A stretch of 17,785 nt of DNA from Balneolaceae bacterium (GTDB taxonomy: Bacteria > Bacteroidota > Rhodothermia > Balneolales > Balneolaceae). How positions within the stretch are numbered: position 1 is the first letter of the stretch; every line of letters starts with the position of its first letter. The position numbers were made by a program, and so were the translations under genes. Where the stretch lies: the NCBI GenBank assembly GCA_007129085.1, contig SKWF01000061.1, positions 1-17,785 on the forward strand, written 5' to 3'. Below, piece by piece: positions 1 to 6,836 of the stretch. The notes beneath the pieces are model-generated. The model did no database searches. It was not told where the DNA came from and saw only the letters and a list, made by a program, of their open reading frames with translations.

Positions 1-224
1 AGATTTCCATCGCTGTCTTCTTCCCTATAAAGAAGAGTTACGGCAACATCGGATACAGCATCGCCGGTTGATCGATCAATTACTTGACCTTGAAGCTCAC
101 CGGTTGCTTCAAATCTCTCTGTCATTGTTGGCGAGTCACTGCAGGCAACCATTCCGGCTACCAAGAGCAGTGGCAATGCGAACAAGCAGATCCCACGTAG
201 TTTATTGTATAGTTTTTTATTCAT
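1..224 (-). CDS. Lipoprotein with carboxypeptidase-regulatory-like domain (N-terminal part, runs off left edge)
   Basis: The frame opens with ATG at 224 and stays open to the window edge, giving 74 codons, so the C-terminus is missing. The N-terminus is a lipoprotein signal: basic start (MNKKLYNKLRG), hydrophobic core, then a lipobox-like MVAC with the lipidated Cys at residue 28, followed by Ser-Asp. From about residue 45 the sequence GQVIDRSTGDAVSDVAVTL matches the first strands of the carboxypeptidase-regulatory-like beta-sandwich, which is common in Bacteroidota surface lipoproteins and TonB-dependent receptors. Location would be the outer membrane or periplasm. The start has no Shine-Dalgarno of its own, but a short ORF with a good one ends 8 nt upstream. 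Specific function cannot be told from this fragment. Confidence 0.8.
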   Translation of the reverse strand, partial: MNKKLYNKLRGICLFALPLLLVAGMVACSDSPTMTERFEATGELQGQVIDRSTGDAVSDVAVTLLYREEDSDGN

Positions 225-232
225 AGCACTTT

Positions 233-262
233 TTAGTCTTTGTTAGGTATTAACGTTGCCAT
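233..262 (-). CDS. Possible 9-aa leader ORF (MATLIPNKD) upstream of the lipoprotein
   Basis: Reading the minus strand, AAAGGAG lies 7 nt before an ATG at 262. The ATG opens a 9-codon frame ending in TAA at 233-235, only 8 nt before the lipoprotein ATG at 224. Genes in this window generally lack Shine-Dalgarno sequences, so this one stands out, and the lipoprotein start itself has none. A leader peptide or translational-coupling role is an inference. Chance occurrence of the motif is the main alternative. Confidence 0.3.
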   Translation of the reverse strand: MATLIPNKD

Positions 263-281
263 GAACCTACTCCTTTAACCT

Positions 282-307
282 TGTAGTAGCACTACATGTA
301 TATGTAG
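282..307. promoter_or_regulatory. Alternating TGTAG/CTACA half-sites (possible operator)
   Basis: Three half-sites alternate in orientation. TGTAGT (282-287) and ACTACA (291-296) form a 6-bp inverted repeat with a 3-nt centre. CTACAT (292-297) and ATGTAG (302-307) form a second one with a 4-nt centre. The cluster lies about 60 nt upstream of the lipoprotein ATG (minus strand), where an operator or promoter element could be. A related palindrome is found at 2534-2548. Binding factor unknown. Confidence 0.3.
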
Positions 308-334
308 ATATTGAGTGAACAGATCATACCTCTC

Positions 335-364
335 AAAAAAACAGCTTGAGCACCTCAAAAACTG
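335..364 (-). terminator. Weak intrinsic terminator downstream of the permease gene
   Basis: Read on the minus strand, the order is CAG, a short T run, the hairpin TTGAG-GTG-CTCAA, G, CTG and then seven T. The inner stem is 5 bp with a 3-nt loop, and CAG/CTG can extend it across a bulge. It lies about 150 nt after the permease stop and before the lipoprotein leader, so it could separate the two minus-strand transcription units. The stem is AT-rich and short, hence moderate confidence. Confidence 0.35.
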
Positions 365-510
365 CCTGTTCCCGGCTATATCAGCTTAACATTTTGCCTC
401 TCTTTAGATAAAAAATGCAGTTTTGCTGTGCATATCTACCAAAATATGTAGGGGAAAGTTAGGTAACGCAGAATTATCAGTCAGAAAAGTTCACAAAACC
501 GTACGCCCTT

Positions 511-1842
511 TTAATAGATGAGAAAGTAGGCTTTCATCTCCCGGAAAAATGTGGAGAGAATCTCTTTTATAATAACGATGGCCGGAATAGCAAAAAGAAG
601 GCCAATAAACCCGAAGAGCATAGAGCCTGCTATGGCTCCCAGAAAAACCACAATCGGGTGCAAGGAGACTGCCCGTCCCAATACAAACGGTTTATAAACT
701 GCATTATCAATCGCCTGTGCGATAGCGTGGACTATAACTGTCCACAGTACAAGATTGTTAAGCGTGATGAATGGCAGAATGGAGTTAACCTCCTCCATGA
801 TTAATGCGTAGACAATACAGACCGCAATACCTATAAACATCCCGAAAATGGGTATGACATTGGCGATTCCCGAAATAATAGCGAGAATTACAGCAATTCG
901 GGCATCAAAACCGATCAATACCAGCAGTAACCATATCGTAGCTGACATCAACACCGTTTCGATAACCGTGCCCCGCAGGTAGTTACCGATAGCCCGATCT
1001 ACATTATTAAGAACCGTGAGTGACATTTCGAAATAGTTATTCGGTACCATCGAGATAAACCCTTTCCGAATTTGGCCGTTATCAATCAGGAAAAACAGAA
1101 ACATCACCGGCATTACCAGCCAAATGGATAGTACGTTTAGAGTGCTCAATATTAACGATTCTCCCTCGTCATCAACCTGGGATGCATCAGCATCCTGATC
1201 CGCCTCAAGGGGCCTCTCAGATACCAAAAGTTCCGGCTCTGTATAAAGCACACGGTTATTATGATTCTCTATATACCGATTCAGCACTTGTCTGTCTATG
1301 GAGGGCTCCCCGGCGGCCCAATCCTCAAGTGATTCCAACTCCTGGTCATTCAAATGCAGCCAACGATTTATCGAATCCATAAGGGGATCGAGTTCGGGGC
1401 CGATGAGATTATAGACCACATTTCCTTCCTCGTCATCATCAATCCCCATATAGTATTGATACCGGTCGTTAATATTATCCTGGATCGACACGCGATATTG
1501 CAGCTGTTCATTTTCACCGGGAATTAGTGTTACGGCATATCGGACCGAAAAGAATAAGAAGATCATAAAACCACCGAGCAGCAGTATTACAGATGCCCAT
1601 CGGGGCACACCTTTTCTGTAGAGTGAGCTTAACAACGGTTGACACAGATAGGCCGCCAGCAAGCCCAAAACAACCGGCAATATGAGGGGCTTTAAAAAAA
1701 TTAGCAGATACAGAATCAACCCGAAAAAAAACACACCGCTAACACTGTAAATTATGCGTGATCGCACTGTGCGTTTTCGGCGGAACTCAAGCTTCTCTTC
1801 CCGCCCAGGTGATGGCTTTTTGCTATTGGGCAATGAATTCAT
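511..1842 (-). CDS. AI-2E/PerM family transporter-like membrane protein
   Basis: This 443-residue polytopic membrane protein fits the AI-2E exporter/PerM (UPF0118) family. A hydrophobic pair spans residues 31-66 (with LKPLILPVVLGLLAAYLCQPL), followed by a segment at 82-105. A long acidic extracytoplasmic region, about 108-230, contains IDDDEEG and DQDADASQVDDEGE. The C-terminal permease core follows (230-430) with the family signatures GIANVIPIFGMFIGI (326-340) and DNAVYKPFVLGRAVSLHP (379-396). Family members are linked to export of autoinducer-2 or to Na+/H+ antiport, but the substrate here cannot be read from sequence. The start at 1842 lies inside the end of the upstream cyclic-nucleotide-binding gene (20-bp overlap), so the two are probably co-transcribed and translationally coupled. 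The acidic insert is longer than in many relatives and might reflect a saline habitat. Confidence 0.88.
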   Translation of the reverse strand: MNSLPNSKKPSPGREEKLEFRRKRTVRSRIIYSVSGVFFFGLILYLLIFLKPLILPVVLGLLAAYLCQPLLSSLYRKGVPRWASVILLLGGFMIFLFFSVRYAVTLIPGENEQLQYRVSIQDNINDRYQYYMGIDDDEEGNVVYNLIGPELDPLMDSINRWLHLNDQELESLEDWAAGEPSIDRQVLNRYIENHNNRVLYTEPELLVSERPLEADQDADASQVDDEGESLILSTLNVLSIWLVMPVMFLFFLIDNGQIRKGFISMVPNNYFEMSLTVLNNVDRAIGNYLRGTVIETVLMSATIWLLLVLIGFDARIAVILAIISGIANVIPIFGMFIGIAVCIVYALIMEEVNSILPFITLNNLVLWTVIVHAIAQAIDNAVYKPFVLGRAVSLHPIVVFLGAIAGSMLFGFIGLLFAIPAIVIIKEILSTFFREMKAYFLIY

Positions 1843-2356
1843 CTACATCCAATTTTTGATCAAACAACTTGTTAGTCTCCTTTAATCGAACTCCAACTAC
1901 GATAGCCAACTGCTTCATAATTTTTGCTGCAATAAATGGCTCCTTTTCGATTAGCTTATCGAGATCGGTTCTGAAAATTGCCAGCAGATCTGTATTTGTA
2001 GAAGCGTATGCCGTTGCCGATCGCGGTGAATTTTCAAGCAGCGCAATTTCCCCGAAAAAATCGCCGGGCTCCAATTTAGCCAATACCAAATTCTCATCAT
2101 CGTCATGCTCCAGCTGTATCTCCACTTCTCCCGTTTTTATGATGAACATCGCCGCCCCCGGCTGATGCATTAAAAAAATGGACTCACCCGCTTCGTAATG
2201 CCTTTCAAACAAAATGCTGGAAACGATATTCAGCTCCCGGCGACTAAGGTTTTTAAAAATAGGTATCGAACCGAGTAGCTCCGTATCACCCCCTTCTTTT
2301 TCCCTAAACAGAGATTTAAAAATATTACTCCACAGTGGATGAATTATTTTTCTCAT
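1823..2356 (-). CDS. Stand-alone cyclic-nucleotide-binding domain protein
   Basis: 177 residues, soluble, and built almost wholly of one cyclic-nucleotide-binding fold. It has an N-terminal helical lead (1-30), the entry IPIFKNLSRRELNIV (31-45), beta-barrel strands including MFIIKTGEVEIQL (70-82), and the phosphate-binding cassette GEIALLENSPRSATA (102-116). The ribose-contacting Glu103 and phosphate-contacting Arg112 of the family are both present, so ligand binding is expected. The C-terminal helix (130-165) is followed by a short tail and no DNA-binding helix-turn-helix, kinase or channel domain. It is therefore a regulatory subunit or adaptor rather than a CRP-type transcription factor. 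Its last 20 bp overlap the start of the permease gene. A CHASE2 adenylate cyclase lies about 0.9 kb away on the opposite strand, so cAMP is the likely ligand (inference). Confidence 0.88.
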   Translation of the reverse strand: MRKIIHPLWSNIFKSLFREKEGGDTELLGSIPIFKNLSRRELNIVSSILFERHYEAGESIFLMHQPGAAMFIIKTGEVEIQLEHDDDENLVLAKLEPGDFFGEIALLENSPRSATAYASTNTDLLAIFRTDLDKLIEKEPFIAAKIMKQLAIVVGVRLKETNKLFDQKLDVDEFIAQ

Positions 2357-2400
2357 TTTCCGAAACCAACATTTAAATTAGTATCAATATCGTAATCTAC

Positions 2401-2503
2401 AACTATGTATACAGTCTTAACGACACATCTAAATTTAATACTCAGGTTTAATTTGTCAGGTATAACTTATTTTAGCAAATTAACCTTCGAAAACTACATA
2501 GTT
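2401..2503. repeat. 9-bp inverted repeat within the divergent promoter region
   Basis: AACTATGTA at 2401-2409 is exactly repeated in inverse as TACATAGTT at 2495-2503, with 85 bp between. Both copies lie in the 242-bp intergenic region (2357-2598) between the divergent cyclic-nucleotide-binding and LPP20-like genes. The region is AT-rich and holds no ORF of note; I could not place a convincing -33/-7 (TTG/TAnnTTTG) promoter in it. The repeat could be paired operator sites or chance in AT-rich DNA. Confidence 0.3.
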
Positions 2504-2533
2504 CATTAGTTTATTTCAGTTACGAATATGCTA

Positions 2534-2548
2534 TTGTAGAGTCTACAA
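2534..2548. promoter_or_regulatory. 15-bp odd palindrome TTGTAGA-G-TCTACAA (candidate operator)
   Basis: The 7-bp arms are perfectly complementary around a single central G. The site lies 50 bp upstream of the LPP20-like start codon, a typical operator position, in the divergent region shared with the cyclic-nucleotide-binding/permease pair. The half-site TGTAG also occurs as a cluster at 282-307. No regulator can be assigned; the sequence does not match the CRP consensus TGTGA-N6-TCACA. Confidence 0.4.
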
Positions 2549-2598
2549 AACAAGATTGGTTTTTTTACACAGACTCAATTAACAAAACTTGAATAATT

Positions 2599-3177
2599 AT
2601 GATAGAGAATCGATACACACTTTTAGGCTTAATGGTCTCATTTCTTTTTATAACTGTTATAGCTTGCTCCCCTCAACAAGCAGACCATGCCCAAGATAGA
2701 ATTGATGAAACCCCTACGTGGGTAACATCACCACCAATGGACAGTGATGAATATATCTACGGAACCGCCAGTGCAACATCCTCTCGCCAAAACATAGCGC
2801 GGCAGCGAGCAGAAGCAAATGCAAAGCAGGTTATTTCGGGCAAGCTTGGCGAAAAAGTAGAAGCACTCCAAAAACTGTTTGAGGAGGAGGTAAGTGATGG
2901 AGATCAAGAGATTTACAGTGCTGCTTTCACCAATGCCACTCAGGTAGTTACTGATCAGGAGCTTGTAGGTACACAGATTGATGAACTTCAATTCATGACC
3001 AATGAGCGTGGAAATTATATTGCGCATATTTTAATGAGAATGCCCGTGCCGGAAGCGCAAGAGCATCTTGATGACATCCTTTCACGAGAAGAAGAGTTGT
3101 ACATTCGGTTTAAGGAATCTGAAGCTTTTAAAGAGCTTCACGAGAACCTCGAAAGACTCGGGGCTGAAGAAGAGTAA
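2599..3177 (+). CDS. LPP20-like lipoprotein
   Basis: 192 residues. The N-terminus is a lipoprotein signal with a hydrophobic core and the lipobox VIAC, placing the lipidated Cys at residue 23. The mature part begins with a short linker and then PTWVTSPPMDSDEYIYGTASA. This resembles the LPP20/FlgO-like fold, in which a W-(V/I)-xx-P motif precedes a YxxGxA strand followed by a long helix (here SRQNIARQRAEANAKQVIS). The central part is helical and acidic (KVEALQKLFEEEV), and the protein ends in a charged helix (RFKESEAFKELHENLERLGAEEE). Family members are small envelope lipoproteins of poorly known role. The gene stands alone between a palindrome-bearing promoter region and a strong terminator. 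No Shine-Dalgarno is seen before the ATG. The family assignment is by motif only. Confidence 0.72.
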   Translation: MIENRYTLLGLMVSFLFITVIACSPQQADHAQDRIDETPTWVTSPPMDSDEYIYGTASATSSRQNIARQRAEANAKQVISGKLGEKVEALQKLFEEEVSDGDQEIYSAAFTNATQVVTDQELVGTQIDELQFMTNERGNYIAHILMRMPVPEAQEHLDDILSREEELYIRFKESEAFKELHENLERLGAEEE

Positions 3178-3214
3178 GTACATTTCGTTGGCTTTCATGG
3201 TACTACTTTTCGAT

Positions 3215-3256
3215 AAATGCCCCGATTCTGATACTAGAAGCGGGGCATTTTTTTTT
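3215..3256 (+). terminator. Strong intrinsic terminator after the LPP20-like gene
   Basis: AAATGCCCCG (3215-3224) pairs perfectly with CGGGGCATTT (3241-3250). The 16-nt intervening sequence can itself pair TTCT with AGAA, and a run of nine T ends at 3256. It begins 38 nt after the LPP20-like stop and ends only 23 nt before the cyclase ATG. The cyclase must therefore either start from a promoter inside this gap or terminator, or depend on read-through. Confidence 0.88.
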
Positions 3257-3279
3257 ACCGCAATTAACCACCTCTTTGA

Positions 3280-5442
3280 ATGAGTAAAAAACAGGTTAGT
3301 ATTGGCATCATTGGACTAATCTCAGCTCTTATTATTTTGTGGGCTGAACTGTCAGGGTCGCTCCTCCCCGGAGATCGACTTTTTGCTGATTACATGTTTA
3401 AAAATCACCCGGCAGAAATAGAGCATGAAAACGTGGCGATGGTTGCGATTGATGAAGCCAGCCTTGCTCACTTTGCCCAGCAAAACAGCTACTGGCCATG
3501 GCCCAGGGAATTCTATGCTATCCTTGTCGACTATCTTGCCGAACAGGGTGCCGATGTTATTGTTCTGGATATCCTGTACGATACGCCCGACTTTGACCGT
3601 ACAGCCATCAATGGAGAAGTCAGTGACCGCCGCTTCATGGAGAGTATGAAGCAGGCAGGTAATACGGTTCTCGGTTTTAAATCAAGCATCCTGCACCCTG
3701 ATATGTCTGCACTGCCGGTACCCGATGAAATACCGGAACCACTTGCCGTTGAAAATTGCGGTGAATTTGCGTCTCATCTTGCCACAACCCTACCCATTTC
3801 CAACTTTCTGAACAGCACAGAATTAATCGGTAACACGCATATTGAAACCGGAAGTGATGGACTTATCCGGAATCAAAACCTATTGAGTAACATCAAAGAT
3901 TATGGTTTTGCGCCGTCCCTTTCACTGGCAACGTATTTGATGACAATGGATGATCACCCAACCATAGCGTGCGGAGATAAATCACTCCAAATCGGAGACA
4001 AAGAAATTCCACTACAGGCGGATAACTCATACCTAATCAACTGGTATGGCCAGGGAGATACCGGTGGAACGTTTCCCTATTATTCATTCCAGCGGGTTGT
4101 AAGAGATGCTATTGGCACACAGTTCAGAGATAACTTTGAGCCTGAAATTGACCCCTCCGTTTTTGAAGACAAAGTGATTTTTGTGGGGGCCAACGCAGCC
4201 GGATTAGCAGACATCAAAAATACACCCGTAAGTGCCCTCGCTGATTTTCCGGGAATGGAAATTCATGCAACCGTTTTTCAAAACCTCATTGACGAATCAT
4301 TTATCGAACGGTTGAGCGCTGTTTTAGCAGGTGGTATCATTCTATTGCTCACTCTTACTCTGGCATTTGTCTACGGATTTATAACCATTCGTAAAAGCAC
4401 CTTTTTAACCATTGGGCTGATAATTTTCATCCCACTCATAGCCGGACTCTTCTTTTATCAATATCAGCTATGGCTGCCCATTACATCACTTTTTTTTACC
4501 ACCGGGCTTACATTTTCGGCGATAACCGGCTTAAACTACTTTACGGAAGGCCGCGAAAAGCGTCAGATTCGCAGCGCCTTCAACCAATATGTGCAGCCTG
4601 AAGTAGTACAAGAGCTGATGGATAAACCCGAAATGCTCAAGCTGGGTGGTGACAAAAAAAACCTCACCGTGCTTTTTTCTGATTTAGCAGGATTTACCTC
4701 CATCTCCGAATCAATGCATCCTGAAGAACTTATATCAATTTTAAACATCTACCTCGACGATATGTCGGAGGTTATCCTTCAAAACGGTGGCACCATCGAC
4801 AAATATATCGGTGATGCAATTATGGCATTCTGGGGAGCTCCACTTCCAATGAAACAGAGTGCTGATGTAGCCTGTAGCTCTGCGCTAAAAATGTCTGCAC
4901 TTACTCCCCATATTAAAAAGAAAATTGGCCGGGATGATATTGAGCTTATTACCCGTTTTGGTATCAATACCGGAGATGTGGTGGTAGGGAATATAGGCTC
5001 GGAAAATCGATTCAGCTACACCGTTTTAGGGGATGCCGTAAACCTTGCCGCTCGGCTTGAACCGGCAAACAAAGTGTTTGGCACCGATATTATGATCTCA
5101 GAATTTACCAAAGAGAAACTTTCTGATCACTTTTTATGCCGCCAACTCGACTTGATGATCGTTAAAGGGAAATCGAAGCCGGTAAAAGTGTACGAACTGA
5201 TGGCTGATCTCTCTGATAACGACGACCATACCCACAAACAGAAAGCCGTTGAAGTTTATAATGAAGGACTCAAATACTATTTCGACAGACGCTGGCCGGA
5301 CGCCATCACACAGTTCGAAATGGTTGAAAAATGGATTGAAAATGACGGTCCGGCAAAAGAGTATATAGCACGATGTGAGAAATTTATCGAACAACCACCC
5401 GAAGATGATTGGAAAGGTGTTTTTCAAATGACAACAAAATGA
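3280..5442 (+). CDS. CHASE2-domain class III adenylate cyclase
   Basis: 720 residues that should convert ATP to cAMP in response to a periplasmic signal. Residues about 6-24 form one membrane segment, about 30-340 the extracytoplasmic CHASE2 sensor (DRLFADYMFKN, EIHATVFQNLID), and about 345-416 three further membrane segments. The catalytic domain runs from about 430 to 640. Both metal-binding aspartates are present (FSDLAGFT, Asp468; GDAIMAFW, Asp512). So are the base-selecting pair Lys508 and Thr581, which favours ATP over GTP, and the transition-state Asn588/Arg592 in VNLAARLE. The end (about 655-720) is the usual TPR-like tail of such cyclases, with YYFDRRWPDAITQFE and a late PPEDDWKGVF. 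It is followed after 21 bp by a protease gene, a likely operon. No Shine-Dalgarno is visible, and a terminator lies just upstream. Confidence 0.95.
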   Translation: MSKKQVSIGIIGLISALIILWAELSGSLLPGDRLFADYMFKNHPAEIEHENVAMVAIDEASLAHFAQQNSYWPWPREFYAILVDYLAEQGADVIVLDILYDTPDFDRTAINGEVSDRRFMESMKQAGNTVLGFKSSILHPDMSALPVPDEIPEPLAVENCGEFASHLATTLPISNFLNSTELIGNTHIETGSDGLIRNQNLLSNIKDYGFAPSLSLATYLMTMDDHPTIACGDKSLQIGDKEIPLQADNSYLINWYGQGDTGGTFPYYSFQRVVRDAIGTQFRDNFEPEIDPSVFEDKVIFVGANAAGLADIKNTPVSALADFPGMEIHATVFQNLIDESFIERLSAVLAGGIILLLTLTLAFVYGFITIRKSTFLTIGLIIFIPLIAGLFFYQYQLWLPITSLFFTTGLTFSAITGLNYFTEGREKRQIRSAFNQYVQPEVVQELMDKPEMLKLGGDKKNLTVLFSDLAGFTSISESMHPEELISILNIYLDDMSEVILQNGGTIDKYIGDAIMAFWGAPLPMKQSADVACSSALKMSALTPHIKKKIGRDDIELITRFGINTGDVVVGNIGSENRFSYTVLGDAVNLAARLEPANKVFGTDIMISEFTKEKLSDHFLCRQLDLMIVKGKSKPVKVYELMADLSDNDDHTHKQKAVEVYNEGLKYYFDRRWPDAITQFEMVEKWIENDGPAKEYIARCEKFIEQPPEDDWKGVFQMTTK

Positions 5443-5463
5443 TGACCCATAAACCCAGTTGCC

Positions 5464-6783
5464 ATGAACAATCTGCTTAAAACATGCACCCTGCTTTTTG
5501 GATTCCTGCTGCTACTTCCGCTTGCATTGTCGGCTCAAGAAAGTGAACAAACAATACAGACTAGTGTTGATATGCGTGAAGGCCCCGGCGCCTATTTCGA
5601 GCTCCTTCTTCGCCTTAACAGAGGAGCAAATGTAGTGAAAACCGATGAGGAACCGGGCTGGCTGCAGATTGATTTTGATGAACAGACCGGATGGATTCCC
5701 GATCAACCTCACTATTTCGAAGAGCCTGAACAGGACGAGGACGAAGAGGACACTCGGGCCCGAATGAGCCGAATGTATGACGAAATGATGGGGGAGGAAG
5801 ATGAAGACGACTCCTCCATTTATGCCACACCTACTGAGGTCGCCGCTGCTATTCGTGGATTTTCTCGTCAGTATCGCGCCTCGAGGGGAGATGGTACAGA
5901 AGTTGATTTCTCACGCTCTTTCGAAGACCGCATTGATATCAGTGACTATAACAGCTTTCGGCGAAGCCGTATAAGCGGTTGGAGCTGGTTTATAGCCCAC
6001 AACCGATTTCCGCTCTCAGCCCTAGACATTGAAGTTCCGGAGTATACTCCCGAAATAGAAACCATGGGGTGGGGCATTGCAAGTGCCTTGGCAGAAAAAG
6101 GCCTCTACGAAAATTACGAGGTTCAGGAATACCTGCAGTACGTTGGGTTGATGGTAGCTGAAAGCTCTCACCGATACGAAATTCCTGTTCAAATCCACAT
6201 TCTGGATGTAGATGAAGTGGTTGGTTATTCCGCACCCAATGGCATTATTTTTATCTCCAAGGGCGCACTGCAATTCATGGAGTCGGAAGCTGAGCTCGCA
6301 TTTTTTATTGGTCATGAGCTAGCCCATATCGTTATGCAACACGGCGTGCAAGAAACTACCGAACGGGAGGTGCATATTCGACGGGATGATGCGTTCAGTC
6401 AGCTTCGCCAGGAACTCGACTACGACAATCGTGATGATAATTACGCCCGCGTAGCCACTGAGTTGTCGGAATGGGCCGACCAAGTCTATGAATACCTCGT
6501 AAGCGAGCGCCTGAATGAGTATGAATATGAAGCCGACCTGCTGGGAGTAGCGTACGCATTTCGGGCTGGGTATGACCCATCTGCGGCTGTTGATCTACTA
6601 AACAGACTAGAACGCGAGCAGGGTGGATTCGCAACACAAATTGGCACACTTGAGTGGGAAGGAACCGAACTTGAATACCGGATTGAAAACATCAACGAAA
6701 TTATTGGCCACCTGAACACCAGCCGTCACGACAGCCAGCAATTTGAATCAGAGTATCAAAACATTAAAAACCTGATTCGCTGA
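5464..6783 (+). CDS. Secreted SH3-domain M48 family zinc metalloprotease
   Basis: 439 residues. A signal peptide (1-24, ending ALSAQ) directs export. Residues about 28-82 form a bacterial SH3 domain (VDMREGPGAYFELLLRL, GWLQIDF, TGWIPDQ). Next is a very acidic linker (about 84-118) and an uncharacterised region to about 200. The M48 peptidase domain carries HELAH at 284-288, with His284 and His288 as zinc ligands and Glu285 catalytic. The third ligand is probably Glu356 in YEYEADLLGVAYAFRAGYDP. The catalytic set is complete, so it should be an active BepA/Oma1-type envelope quality-control protease, though no TPR domain is present. The gene starts 21 bp after the CHASE2 cyclase and shares its strand, so the two are probably co-transcribed. 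Substrate unknown. Confidence 0.9.
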   Translation: MNNLLKTCTLLFGFLLLLPLALSAQESEQTIQTSVDMREGPGAYFELLLRLNRGANVVKTDEEPGWLQIDFDEQTGWIPDQPHYFEEPEQDEDEEDTRARMSRMYDEMMGEEDEDDSSIYATPTEVAAAIRGFSRQYRASRGDGTEVDFSRSFEDRIDISDYNSFRRSRISGWSWFIAHNRFPLSALDIEVPEYTPEIETMGWGIASALAEKGLYENYEVQEYLQYVGLMVAESSHRYEIPVQIHILDVDEVVGYSAPNGIIFISKGALQFMESEAELAFFIGHELAHIVMQHGVQETTEREVHIRRDDAFSQLRQELDYDNRDDNYARVATELSEWADQVYEYLVSERLNEYEYEADLLGVAYAFRAGYDPSAAVDLLNRLEREQGGFATQIGTLEWEGTELEYRIENINEIIGHLNTSRHDSQQFESEYQNIKNLIR

Positions 6784-6790
6784 TTTACAG

Positions 6791-6827
6791 AAAAAAGTTC
6801 GATGTACAACTAATCTTCACCGAACTT
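6791..6827 (-). terminator. Intrinsic terminator for the minus-strand TPR gene
   Basis: AAGTTCG (6795-6801) and CGAACTT (6821-6827) form a 7-bp stem with a 19-nt loop. On the minus strand the stem runs into six T (complement of 6791-6796). It lies in the 53-bp gap between the convergent protease and TPR genes. The plus-strand side lacks a good T run, so the protease transcript may be stopped less efficiently here. The large loop lowers confidence. Confidence 0.55.
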
Positions 6828-6836
6828 AAATTCTAT

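Noticed and set aside
2534..2548. CRP-type cAMP receptor site
   Set aside because: The palindrome lacks the TGTGA-N6-TCACA pattern, and the local cNMP-binding protein has no DNA-binding domain.
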